A DNA stretch of 13,860 nt from Lachnospiraceae bacterium UBA1748 (GTDB lineage: Bacteria > Bacillota > Clostridia > Lachnospirales > Lachnospiraceae). Within the stretch, counting starts at the first letter, position 1. Each line of letters begins with the position of its first letter. The notes beneath the pieces are model-generated. The model was not told the origin of the DNA, searched no databases, and worked only from the letters and a program-made list of their open reading frames with translations. The position numbers and the translations under genes are program-made. The DNA is taken from positions 1-13,860 of the forward strand of contig DCHQ01000047.1 in the NCBI GenBank assembly GCA_002314855.1. Direction: 5' to 3'. Positions 1-7,642 of the stretch are shown piece after piece.

Positions 1-1602
1 GTTATCTTCACTGTACAAAGTAAGAAGATAGCTAGTAAGGATATTGAGATTCCTTACATCAAGAATGAGAAGAGACTACAGGGTATCCTGCAGGCTAACT
101 CCAACGAGTATTTCCCAATGAGTAATGCAACAGATTACTGCTTCGCATATGCAAAACTCGAGGATTATACTAATGAGGAAGGAAGAAAGACAAGAGTTTC
201 GGCTGTTGCAGCTCCTAATGACCTCATAAGATGCTACTACGAATTAGCTAAAGAACTTAAGCTTAACGTTAAATGTATCGATTACTTCGGTAACTCTATC
301 ATCCAGCTTCTTAGTATGCAGATGACAGAAGGACGTATGGACATGGTTCTTCAAATTGAGAAGGATGCTACATATGTCAATATGATGCGTGGTAAGACAC
401 TTGTTCTTCAGCGTTCGGTTCCATATGGTAAGAATGCGGTTATCAGTGCTCTTATGGACGTTAAAAAGATTTCCGAGAAGGATGCTAAGACACTTCTCTC
501 TAATGAAACACTTCTTGATCAGCATGTTACAGCTGATGAGTACGCTGAGACAGTTCAGTATCTTGTTAGTGGTATCGGTAGGGTAGTTGAGTACCATAGA
601 TCCAAGAATGCAGGTGATGCACTTCAGGGTATTAGAATCTTCGGTGAAGGTTCTGCTATCGCTGGTATTGAGAAAATCCTCGAGAGAGAGCTTGGTGCTC
701 CGGTGCAGCATTTTGAAACTCTTTCAGGTGTTCAGATTAAGGGCCAGGCAGCTCTTACTGCAGAGGAAGTTCTTCGTTATCTTCCTAACATTGGTGCTGT
801 TATTCAGCCAATGCAGCTTAAGCTTGATTTTGGTAGAAAAGAGAGTTCTATCAGTTCTGATTCTACATTCAAGTTTTTGGTAGGAGTTCTTTGCGTAGCA
901 ACAGTAGCTATGGCAGGATGGGCAGGATATACATATAAGCAGTTCAAGGACAGAGAGGTAGCTAAGGCTGATCTCGAGGCCAAGATAGAGGCAATCAAGG
1001 ATATTGAAGAACTTGCCAAGGCTTATGAAGAAGCACTTCTTCAGTATCAGATTGTCCAGGCGTTTGACGAGAGTACATACAATGATAATGAGTATATTCT
1101 CAATTTGTTTGAGGATATGATAAAGATAATGCCAACAGAGACATATCTTGTCGAGTTTAATGCTGATAATGGTGATGTTGCAATGGTGCTAAAAGACGGT
1201 TGGCATATTACCACTAAAAATGAGTTAGCGGATTCAATTGATCAGTTAAGTGGACTTGATTATGTATACAATTTCCAGGTTACAGAGTTTGCAGAGAACT
1301 ATGTTGATTTGTTCCTCGTAGGATATGATGAAGAAACTGGCGAAGAATTATATCTTCTTAAAGAAGATTCCTCTGATGAACTTAAAGATTTAGACATGTA
1401 TGTTCATTATGAGCGAGGTATGGAAAAAGAAGAGGATTATGAAGAGTTATACGGTGAGTATGTACCACAGAGATTTGTAAAAACTGCGTATAAGGTTGTA
1501 TTCCATTTGGGTCGACCAGTAGATGAGGTTACAATTGATTCAGGTGATGGTACCTTGACTCTTGATGATGCAATGCAAGAGGAGGTGGATGACAATGAGT
1601 AA
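1..1602 (+). CDS. pilMN: PilM-PilN fusion, type IV pilus inner-membrane platform protein (5' truncated)
   Basis: The frame is open from the first base, so the gene starts upstream; the ATG at 118 lies inside the PilM domain and is not the start. Window residues 1 to about 270 resemble the actin-like PilM ATPase, with the EYFP segment near residue 36 and a GEGSAIAGI nucleotide-binding-type loop. A linker follows, then a membrane segment at about residues 290-311, a charged coiled coil at about 313-352, and an extracytoplasmic domain to residue 533, which is PilN architecture. PilM normally binds a short N-terminal motif of PilN on the cytoplasmic face; here the two are covalently joined, as in the pilMN gene of Clostridioides difficile. 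It should link the cytoplasmic motor to PilO and the pilin subunits. Its stop overlaps the pilO start. Codon use becomes more AT-rich after about position 1190. The PilM call is firm; the PilN call rests mainly on architecture and position. Confidence 0.88.
   Translation, partial: VIFTVQSKKIASKDIEIPYIKNEKRLQGILQANSNEYFPMSNATDYCFAYAKLEDYTNEEGRKTRVSAVAAPNDLIRCYYELAKELKLNVKCIDYFGNSIIQLLSMQMTEGRMDMVLQIEKDATYVNMMRGKTLVLQRSVPYGKNAVISALMDVKKISEKDAKTLLSNETLLDQHVTADEYAETVQYLVSGIGRVVEYHRSKNAGDALQGIRIFGEGSAIAGIEKILERELGAPVQHFETLSGVQIKGQAALTAEEVLRYLPNIGAVIQPMQLKLDFGRKESSISSDSTFKFLVGVLCVATVAMAGWAGYTYKQFKDREVAKADLEAKIEAIKDIEELAKAYEEALLQYQIVQAFDESTYNDNEYILNLFEDMIKIMPTETYLVEFNADNGDVAMVLKDGWHITTKNELADSIDQLSGLDYVYNFQVTEFAENYVDLFLVGYDEETGEELYLLKEDSSDELKDLDMYVHYERGMEKEEDYEELYGEYVPQRFVKTAYKVVFHLGRPVDEVTIDSGDGTLTLDDAMQEEVDDNE
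1580..1586 (+). promoter_or_regulatory. Ribosome binding site that fixes the pilO start
   Basis: AGGAGGT inside the end of pilMN lies 8 nt before the ATG at 1595. The in-frame ATGs at 1562 (upstream of the site) and 1589 (only 2 nt from it) are therefore unlikely starts. Confidence 0.8.
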
Positions 1603-2461
1603 TAGAGATAAATTCTTATTAGTGATAATTGGAATTGCTGGTGTTATCCTATTGCCTTATTTCTTGTATATTAAAGATACTAGAGATAGAATAGTCAATC
1701 TTGATAATGAGATAGTACAATTAGAAGCTAGATATCAGGAACTTCTCGAATATGAGAAAAATAGAGAAATGTATGAAACTGGTATAGTTGAATACAATCA
1801 AAAACGTGATGATATTATTGCGAAGTATCCAGCAGATATTCAGCAAGCTAGTCAGGTGATGTATTTATTAAATGCAGAATACTCTGAATACATGGAGTTC
1901 TCAAATAAAAATCGAGAAGGCCATGAAGATGATGAAGTGGAGATAGTTGGAGTTGAACCTACAATTAGATTTAATAGTGGAAAGTTCAAAATTAGCGATG
2001 AGATGCCAATTAGTAGTCAACTTCTTGTAACAGAAGATGGTGAAAGTCCAACAGGTTCGGAGTTAGTTGAAACTGAATATGTTGCGTTAGCAAATAGGAC
2101 AGAATTAAGTTTCACTTGTTATGACCATTTGGCGGTTAATCATATGTTGCAATATATCAGAGATGATGAAGATAATCCAATGATTTATAGTTCGATATCA
2201 TTCAGATTTGATGAGTCGTTAGGAACTATAAAAGGATCTATGTCACTTGATCAATATGCTGTAACAGGTGGGGAAGGAAGAGAATTTAGTCCAATACCTA
2301 TTAAGCCGGATATTGATGAAATGAATATGCGTGGTAATGAAGATTATGGTATCTTTGGTCCATGTTATGAGCAGCTGTATTGGGAAATGAAAGCTGCTGA
2401 AGAAGCTGAAGAAACTGGTAATCAGCAAATAGAAGAAGTTGTTGATGAAACAGAGAATTAA
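1595..2461 (+). CDS. pilO: PilO-like type IV pilus platform protein
   Basis: The predicted protein has 288 residues. It has a short cytoplasmic N-terminus, one membrane segment at about residues 7-26, a charged coiled coil at about 27-75, and an extracytoplasmic region with alternating beta-type segments. It ends in an acidic Glu-rich tail. This is the PilO/GspM plan, although sequence similarity is hard to judge by eye. PilO pairs with PilN to form the platform that connects the PilM ring to the pilin assembly site. Here the partner would be the PilN half of the upstream fusion. The start at 1595 overlaps the pilMN stop by 8 nt and has AGGAGGT at good spacing, so translation is probably coupled. 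The call rests on topology and on the order pilMN-pilO-pilins, which matches the C. difficile pilus cluster. Confidence 0.8.
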   Translation: MSNRDKFLLVIIGIAGVILLPYFLYIKDTRDRIVNLDNEIVQLEARYQELLEYEKNREMYETGIVEYNQKRDDIIAKYPADIQQASQVMYLLNAEYSEYMEFSNKNREGHEDDEVEIVGVEPTIRFNSGKFKISDEMPISSQLLVTEDGESPTGSELVETEYVALANRTELSFTCYDHLAVNHMLQYIRDDEDNPMIYSSISFRFDESLGTIKGSMSLDQYAVTGGEGREFSPIPIKPDIDEMNMRGNEDYGIFGPCYEQLYWEMKAAEEAEETGNQQIEEVVDETEN

Positions 2462-2474
2462 TATTTAAATGTTG

Positions 2475-2513
2475 TTGCTCTATGCTGGCCTGAAAGTAGG
2501 CTAGCAAGAGCGA
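2475..2513 (+). other. Intra-operon stem-loop between pilO and the first pseudopilin gene
   Basis: GCTCT (2477-2481) plus TGCTGGCC (2483-2490) pairs with GGCTAGCA (2499-2506) plus AGAGC (2507-2511). This leaves one bulged A at 2482, one G-U wobble and an 8-nt loop, and a few weaker pairs extend the base. No T-run follows, so it is not a standard terminator. TATGCT (2481-2486) can instead pair with AGCATA (2515-2520), giving a competing fold. It lies in the longest gap of the operon, where a processing or mRNA-stability element would be plausible; that role is inference. Confidence 0.6.
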
Positions 2514-2532
2514 TAGCATATGTATGCGGAAA

Positions 2533-2539
2533 TTGAGGT
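2533..2539 (+). promoter_or_regulatory. Ribosome binding site that fixes the first pseudopilin start
   Basis: TTGAGGT lies 7 nt before the ATG at 2547. The in-frame ATG at 2520 has no convincing site upstream and would add nine residues to the leader, so 2547 is preferred. Confidence 0.65.
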
Positions 2540-2546
2540 CATTACG

Positions 2547-3314
2547 ATGAACGACGAAAAATTTTTCAGTATTATTAAAAAAAATTTGTCAAAAAATAGA
2601 GGATTAACTTTCGTTGAATTGCTTATAGCAATAGTTCTTCTTGTTGTGTTACTTGGGCCAATGATGCGAACAATGATTGCGGCAATTAAGGTTAATGCGG
2701 ATTCAAGAAAGGTTCTTTGTGCAACTGAAGTTGGACGAGGTGTGATGGAAGGACTTTCTGGAAATAGTTTTAATGGTGTCCTATCATCGTATGAAGCAGA
2801 TTTAGGGAATGGGAATAGATTAGCTCAAATATGTGGCGATGTATATAATAAGCAAGATAATATTAAGAAAACTAATGGAGCATTATTTAACAATGTGACA
2901 TGCAATTTAGTTAGTGTGACAACAAATAACGGAACGTATAATTCAAAGAAAATTGCGGAAGGTGATAAAACAGTTATTAATGAGTTACTTTCGGAATACG
3001 GGAAGTATAGCATTGAAAAATATGGAATAACTAATGAGCAAATGCTTCTTATGCATGGAGATAAAGAGGGCAAAGATGCAAACTGCTTGTTTTTTACATA
3101 TACTAATGTTCATTGGGGGAGTGTGTCAGCCAATGAAGGTTTTGTTTTTGATGTGGTGTGTGCAATGGTTCCAGCTGCGAATAGTAGCACTGATAAATTT
3201 TATCCATATAGTCTTGTTGTTGGAGTATATCCAGTTGAAGGTGGGGTACATAAGTGTACAAATGCAGGAACTACTCCATTGTTAACAATGACTGGCGGAA
3301 TGAGAAATAAATAG
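2547..3314 (+). CDS. Prepilin-like protein, PilV/GspI type
   Basis: The predicted protein has 255 residues. It has a basic 19-residue leader ending in Gly, then LTFVE and a long hydrophobic stretch, which is the class III prepilin signal. Prepilin peptidase would cut after the Gly, leaving Leu at +1 and the usual Glu at +5. After the hydrophobic helix, the segment CATEVGRGVMEGLSG resembles the helix that follows the membrane segment in GspI/PilV proteins. The rest is an extracytoplasmic domain I do not recognise. In type II secretion and type IV pili, GspI-like subunits belong to the minor-pilin complex that primes assembly at the fibre tip. It is the first of four prepilin-like genes in a row; the next start is 13 nt downstream. 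An A8 run (2577-2584) encodes part of the leader. The pseudopilin call is firm; the GspI subclass is an inference from sequence and order. Confidence 0.85.
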   Translation: MNDEKFFSIIKKNLSKNRGLTFVELLIAIVLLVVLLGPMMRTMIAAIKVNADSRKVLCATEVGRGVMEGLSGNSFNGVLSSYEADLGNGNRLAQICGDVYNKQDNIKKTNGALFNNVTCNLVSVTTNNGTYNSKKIAEGDKTVINELLSEYGKYSIEKYGITNEQMLLMHGDKEGKDANCLFFTYTNVHWGSVSANEGFVFDVVCAMVPAANSSTDKFYPYSLVVGVYPVEGGVHKCTNAGTTPLLTMTGGMRNK

Positions 3315-3327
3315 GGAGGAAGCATCA

Positions 3328-5043
3328 ATGAGGGCAAAGAATAATTCGGGTATGGCATTTGTAACTGTTCTTATAGCGGTTATGTTTGTCGGTCTGCTAG
3401 TGAGTTCTTTAGCGTATATGGCATATAACAACTATGTGTCAAAAGCTATGAAATGGCAAACAACAGATAATTTTTATTATGATGAGTTTGCATTGGAAGA
3501 TTTATCTTCGGGTTTAAGACAAAAGGCCACCACACAGTGCAATATTAGAATGGTTGCAGATCCTACGCTTGATGTGGGTAAAGTTTTTATTGCAGAGTTG
3601 GCGCTTGCAGCCGGGGTACCAGACGATGGGAATTATAATAGTTCTTTTTCTGGGAAGTGGGTCCCTGCATATATGGAGAATGTTTTAGGTGTGACAGATA
3701 ATTCACAGTTTGATGTCTCTATTTCTGTATCGACAATACCAGGAAGAACACAACCATTATATGAAAGAGTTCAGAAGGATATAAAGTTCAAAAATGTGTG
3801 TATAACTGTTGTGGATAAAAAAACAAATTATACAACAACTATCACTACAGATATATGTATCCCGGGTGAATTTAAGGCGGCAGGAATTCCAGTTAATGAT
3901 TTCAGCTTAATGACAGACCAACCTGTTGATTGGTCAGGTGGCGGAATTATGACGTTGACCGGTAATTTGTTTTGTATGGATCATGCATTAGATAGTTCGC
4001 ATACCACTCATAATGGAGATGCATTAACTCTTGGAAATGGTGCCAATGTTCAAATATTGGGCGAAAAATCACTAATTATTGGTAATGTTGTTGTTGGAAA
4101 GAATAGTAACCTAACGATAGGTGGTAATGCTACAATATCAGGTAAATTGACAGTTGAAGCAGGAGCTCAGGTTCATTTCCTTGGAACAGGTGTAGTTGTC
4201 GGGGATTTTGATTGTCAAGGTTCGTATGATGGATATTATAGTAAAAAAGATGGTTTAACCGCTCGTGCTGATGCAATATTTAGTAAGACAGGTACATACA
4301 ATATGGGGCTTAGTTCAGCTATAGCTGATGATGTTGAGATTATTCTTGAAGGGACTGGATCTTCAGATTTGAAGACTATGAGATTTTGTAAAGGTACCAA
4401 TTCGGATGGTTGGGATGATACTACATATGTATGCAGTAATAAGTATGGTTCGATCTCTGCGTTAGAAACAAAGAGAAAAGAGACAGAGACATTAAATGCA
4501 GCGGGAAGTCCGAGTGGGGCAAAAGTAGCTGTTAGACCGAATAGTGATGACTTTACTGATCAGAAAAATTCATTGATTCTTATGGGAGGAAACAGTAATT
4601 CAATTCGACAGGATTATACTAATTCGACCATAATAAGTACATGTGGTTCTGCAGTTCATTCATATGATCCTCAGTCAGGACCTGTAATATCCAAAATGAG
4701 TGATGCAGATTATAATGCTTGTCTCAATACGCTTGTTGGTGGAGTTTGGCCTAAGATTGATGGCAATTCAGGTCAGACTAGTACAGGTATTAATTTTGAT
4801 ACTACTGTTGAAACAGCGAAGAAAGGTGGAACAGATTATCTTTGCATAGAATATACTCATCTTGGAAAAGAAACGAGATATATGTTATATAATACGAAGA
4901 CTAAGCAATCGTATGTTCCATTTAAGTATTTTATTCGTGATGATGCTGATGAAGTAATTGGTTTTGCGTTTGATTCGGTAAGAAATGATAGTAGTGATGG
5001 TGGTAGCTATCAGATTTATTATCAGAATTGGGTAAAGGAGTAG
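3328..5043 (+). CDS. Large PilX/GspK-like minor pilin with beta-helix-like region
   Basis: The predicted protein has 571 residues and starts after a strong site (GGGAGGA, 7-nt spacer). An 8-residue leader ends in Gly and is followed by MAFVT and a hydrophobic helix to about residue 31. Position +5 is Thr, not the Glu of ordinary pilins. Loss of this Glu is characteristic of GspK and PilX, which cap the fibre tip. From about residue 206 to 300 the sequence runs in short Gly/Asn-punctuated hydrophobic strands (for example LTLGNGANVQIL, NLTIGGNATISG, KLTVEAGAQVHFLG). This suggests a stacked beta-helix. The C-terminal part has no recognised domain. It is much longer than a typical GspK of roughly 300-350 residues. 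It probably corresponds to pilK of the C. difficile cluster. Tip location and any adhesive role are inferences. Confidence 0.82.
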   Translation: MRAKNNSGMAFVTVLIAVMFVGLLVSSLAYMAYNNYVSKAMKWQTTDNFYYDEFALEDLSSGLRQKATTQCNIRMVADPTLDVGKVFIAELALAAGVPDDGNYNSSFSGKWVPAYMENVLGVTDNSQFDVSISVSTIPGRTQPLYERVQKDIKFKNVCITVVDKKTNYTTTITTDICIPGEFKAAGIPVNDFSLMTDQPVDWSGGGIMTLTGNLFCMDHALDSSHTTHNGDALTLGNGANVQILGEKSLIIGNVVVGKNSNLTIGGNATISGKLTVEAGAQVHFLGTGVVVGDFDCQGSYDGYYSKKDGLTARADAIFSKTGTYNMGLSSAIADDVEIILEGTGSSDLKTMRFCKGTNSDGWDDTTYVCSNKYGSISALETKRKETETLNAAGSPSGAKVAVRPNSDDFTDQKNSLILMGGNSNSIRQDYTNSTIISTCGSAVHSYDPQSGPVISKMSDADYNACLNTLVGGVWPKIDGNSGQTSTGINFDTTVETAKKGGTDYLCIEYTHLGKETRYMLYNTKTKQSYVPFKYFIRDDADEVIGFAFDSVRNDSSDGGSYQIYYQNWVKE

Positions 5044-5047
5044 ATGA

Positions 5048-5599
5048 ATGAGTGCTCGTCAATTGTTGAATAATAAAGGTATTACATTAGTTGAAATGAT
5101 GATGGTTATTGCGATTTCAGTTGTTTTAGTTGGCTTAGCGGGCTTGTCATTATCACTTATTAATAACGCTAATACAGAAAAGTCGGCAAAAGCGTTGAGG
5201 GCAGTCATTATTAAAGCTAGAAATGAAGCTATGGCACGTGGGCCTGAGGCTGGAACACTAGTAATAAATGATTCTGTTAGTGGTTTATCATCAACAGTGA
5301 GTTTAAATAGTGCAGAGTTAGTTGGCCGTCGTGGAATGCAGGTATATTATTATGAAGGAACAGGTGTTGCTGGACCGAATGGTAATGAACCAGTGATGCA
5401 CATTTCTGCAATGCAAAATTTTCCAAGCGCCGGAAAAACCTTCAAGTTTAATACCGCTGGATTTGTCACACATGTCGATGGCGCATTAGTCAGTGGAACC
5501 AATATTTATCAGATTGCATTTAAGAAATCAAATAGAGTTGACTGTGTAGTATTGTATGCTAGTACCGGTAATACAGAATTTATTTCTTGGTATGAATAG
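5048..5599 (+). CDS. Prepilin-like protein, GspH/FimT type
   Basis: The predicted protein has 183 residues. AAGGAG at 5035-5040 sits 7 nt before this ATG and overlaps the end of the preceding gene; the gap is only 4 nt, so translation is probably coupled. The leader MSARQLLNNKG is followed by ITLVE and a hydrophobic helix, with Gly at -1 and Glu at +5 as in a typical prepilin. The segment LRAVIIKARNEAMARG matches the helix seen in GspH/FimT proteins after the membrane segment. The length is normal for that class. The C-terminal domain has alternating beta-type segments with no obvious disulfide pair; a Cys occurs near the end. GspH-like subunits are minor pilins that join GspI, GspJ and GspK to start fibre assembly. 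The pseudopilin identity is clear and the GspH subclass is likely. Confidence 0.87.
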   Translation: MSARQLLNNKGITLVEMMMVIAISVVLVGLAGLSLSLINNANTEKSAKALRAVIIKARNEAMARGPEAGTLVINDSVSGLSSTVSLNSAELVGRRGMQVYYYEGTGVAGPNGNEPVMHISAMQNFPSAGKTFKFNTAGFVTHVDGALVSGTNIYQIAFKKSNRVDCVVLYASTGNTEFISWYE

Positions 5600-5604
5600 G
5601 AGGG
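5598..5604 (+). promoter_or_regulatory. Ribosome binding site that fixes the GspJ/PilW-like start
   Basis: AGGAGGG overlaps the stop codon of the preceding gene and lies 8 nt before the ATG at 5613. It excludes the longer in-frame readings from 5556, which would place 19 unlikely residues before the prepilin leader. Confidence 0.85.
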
Positions 5605-5612
5605 AAAACGTA

Positions 5613-7484
5613 ATGAGAAATCTAAACAACAAAGGTATGACCCTTACAGAGTTGTTGCTTGCTATGGGCATACTTGCTATTGTTATGGCGCAGGTAGCCA
5701 ATATTATATATAGTACAACAAGGCTATATACGAGAGGAAATTCTGAAGTTACTTTACAGACAGAAGCACAGCAGGTTGTTAGTATTGTTGAAGAGTTATT
5801 AGTTGATTGCGATGGGTCAGTTTCGTATGGTAGTAATAAGATTACTATTGACAATAAGGCAACCTATTTATCAGATTATGTGATTGAGCTTGTTGGTGAT
5901 AAATTATATCTTACAACTACTGATTCAGCAGGAAATACTAGTAAGCAGTTAATGACTAGTGATGTTAAATCTCTTGATTTGAAATTAGGTAATGATTTTG
6001 ATTATGGTAGTAAAGCATTAATATCAGTTACAATGGATAATGGTACTTATAGTTATGCTTCCAATAAAGATATTTATTTTAGAAATCATATTGGATCAAA
6101 GGATAATGGTGTAGGGACATATTCTGAACCCAAAGATACCAAAAAAAATGATCCATCTGTTGATGGCGAGAATCTTTTAGATATGGAGATATTGAGATAT
6201 AAGACTTATGATTTAACTAAGGAAATTCCGGATTCCTATAAAAAGGATTATAATCTTAAGAATTGTACATTTAAGCCTGTACAGCGTTCTACAGATGCAT
6301 CAGGAAAAGTTATATATGTAGATTATGTAAATAATCCATACTATGAAATGGATGGAACTACAAAAATTAAATCTACAGCGGATTATAATAAGAAAAATGT
6401 AGGTACAGGTGAAGATTATGTTTTATTTCAGTCTACAGAAAATAAGTCGTTCTTCTTGAAATGTTATTCTTCAGACGTAGTGTTCGGTTCAGTTGCGTAT
6501 AAAAGTGATGATGCAGGTAGTTTGACTTTATTTACAGTTGATGGTGATAAACCAACATATGCAACTATTGCATGTGATACTTGTAATAACAGTTCTAAGT
6601 CGCCAATGTTTATTAAAGCATCAGGTATTAGTTTAGAGGATTGTGATACCTTAACTGTAACATCGATGATTCGTGTTAATCCTAATTTCAATGATTCAAA
6701 AAAGACTGATAAAGATGATAAATTAGGTAAAGATGGATTAAATTATTATAGAATTACATATGGTGGTAAAATTAAGTCACCAACTGATTCAGATATTATT
6801 GAATTGATGTACGCGGGAGACGTTACAGATAATATTATTAAGGCAGTTGGAACTGATTATGAAGGTTTCACCAATGATACTGTTTGTGTTGAGCTTGATT
6901 CAAAGTCTTCATCAAAGTCAGCAGGTCTATGTGTTTCAGGTTTTGATTCAAAAGAAATTCATATAGATTTAGCTCCAGGTTTTCCAGATGGCGAAGATAT
7001 GTCAAAAACCAATATGGATTTTGATTATAAAAACAATGGTATTGAGAAGGCATTTAATGTTGAATATACATTTGGCGCAACGCAATATGGTGAGGTAAAA
7101 AAGTCTGGTATTTATGTCGATAAATCAAATAATAGTGTTGCAATAGCTACCGGTAGATATAAAGTTATGAACTGTCAGGTTAGTGGATCTCAGATGGCAA
7201 AAGCATCGAAAATGTATGCGTCAGGAGTTGAGATATACTTTGATATTCAATTGACATATAATAATGGGGCTGTTTATGGAAATCAGAATTATAATTGTAA
7301 AGCAGTTCTATCTCCTTATTGTACAAATAATGATTGTGATGGCGCAGTTTTATCGAGTGAGGCATTAAGTACATTAAAAAATGCAGCATATTCTGGAACA
7401 GCAGCAAATGTTGAAAAAGTCGAAGGAAAAAATGCTTCAGATCAGCCGATAGAATATTACCAGTTTAAAACTTCAACAAAATAG
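5613..7484 (+). CDS. Oversized PilW/GspJ-like minor pilin
   Basis: The predicted protein has 623 residues. The leader MRNLNNKG is followed by MTLTE and a hydrophobic helix to about residue 31, which is a standard prepilin signal with Glu at +5. The following segment IIYSTTRLYTRGNSEVTLQTE and the QQVVSIVEELL helix resemble GspJ/PilW. After about residue 130 the protein carries some 490 residues of Asn/Asp/Ser/Thr/Lys-rich extracytoplasmic sequence that I do not recognise. It includes Cys clusters (CDTC near residues 322-325 and several Cys near residues 563-576). Normal GspJ proteins are near 200 residues. It is the last gene before the terminator at 7491. As a tip-complex member with a large added domain it could display a binding module, but that is inference. 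An A8 run at 6141-6148 keeps the frame. Confidence 0.82.
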   Translation: MRNLNNKGMTLTELLLAMGILAIVMAQVANIIYSTTRLYTRGNSEVTLQTEAQQVVSIVEELLVDCDGSVSYGSNKITIDNKATYLSDYVIELVGDKLYLTTTDSAGNTSKQLMTSDVKSLDLKLGNDFDYGSKALISVTMDNGTYSYASNKDIYFRNHIGSKDNGVGTYSEPKDTKKNDPSVDGENLLDMEILRYKTYDLTKEIPDSYKKDYNLKNCTFKPVQRSTDASGKVIYVDYVNNPYYEMDGTTKIKSTADYNKKNVGTGEDYVLFQSTENKSFFLKCYSSDVVFGSVAYKSDDAGSLTLFTVDGDKPTYATIACDTCNNSSKSPMFIKASGISLEDCDTLTVTSMIRVNPNFNDSKKTDKDDKLGKDGLNYYRITYGGKIKSPTDSDIIELMYAGDVTDNIIKAVGTDYEGFTNDTVCVELDSKSSSKSAGLCVSGFDSKEIHIDLAPGFPDGEDMSKTNMDFDYKNNGIEKAFNVEYTFGATQYGEVKKSGIYVDKSNNSVAIATGRYKVMNCQVSGSQMAKASKMYASGVEIYFDIQLTYNNGAVYGNQNYNCKAVLSPYCTNNDCDGAVLSSEALSTLKNAAYSGTAANVEKVEGKNASDQPIEYYQFKTSTK

Positions 7485-7490
7485 TTTTAG

Positions 7491-7520
7491 GCACCGTACT
7501 AAAAAGTGCGGTGCTTTTTT
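7491..7520 (+). terminator. Rho-independent terminator of the pilus operon
   Basis: GCACCGTAC (7491-7499) pairs with GTGCGGTGC (7506-7514) with one G-U wobble and a 6-nt loop. Six Ts follow at 7515-7520. It starts 7 nt after the last pilin stop codon. Confidence 0.93.
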
Positions 7521-7549
7521 ATTTACTATACAATGGAGGGTAAGATAAA

Positions 7550-7603
7550 ATGGATTTTGTATTTTTAATTAATAATAAAGGTATAGAGTATGTATCGAAA
7601 TAG
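7550..7603 (+). CDS. Possible 17-codon leader ORF or pilin-gene relic
   Basis: GGAGGG (7535-7540) lies 9 nt before an ATG that opens a 17-residue reading frame, MDFVFLINNKGIEYVSK, ending in TAG at 7601. The ribosome binding site is stronger than that of the overlapping synthase start at 7590. The peptide looks like the beginning of a prepilin: LINNKGIEYV compares with LLNNKGITLV of the gene at 5048, and the bases AATAATAAAGGTAT are shared. It could be a translated leader that couples to or competes with the synthase start, or the remains of a lost pilin gene. It could also be chance. No known family is recognised. Confidence 0.35.
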   Translation: MDFVFLINNKGIEYVSK

Positions 7604-7618
7604 ACTTGAAAAGTCTAT
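7600..7618 (+). other. Perfect 8-bp hairpin at the start of the synthase gene
   Basis: ATAGACTT (7600-7607) and AAGTCTAT (7611-7618) are perfect inverted repeats with a 3-nt loop. A T7 run (7626-7632) follows after a 7-nt gap. The gap and low GC make a strong terminator unlikely. It begins at the stop codon of the 17-codon ORF and lies within early synthase codons, so it could affect translation there. Confidence 0.45.
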
Positions 7619-7642
7619 AAATAGGTTTTTTTATTGTGTTAT

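Noticed and set aside
118..120. ATG as the start of the PilM protein
   Set aside because: The frame is open to position 1 and the upstream codons encode PilM-like sequence (EIPYIKNEKRL and EYFP), so this is an internal Met in a gene cut by the window edge.
244..711. 155-residue ORF on the minus strand
   Set aside because: It is antisense to the conserved PilM domain and is explained by the codon use of pilMN.
2520..2522. ATG as the start of the first pseudopilin
   Set aside because: No ribosome binding site precedes it, while 2547 has TTGAGGT at 7-nt spacing and gives a normal prepilin leader.
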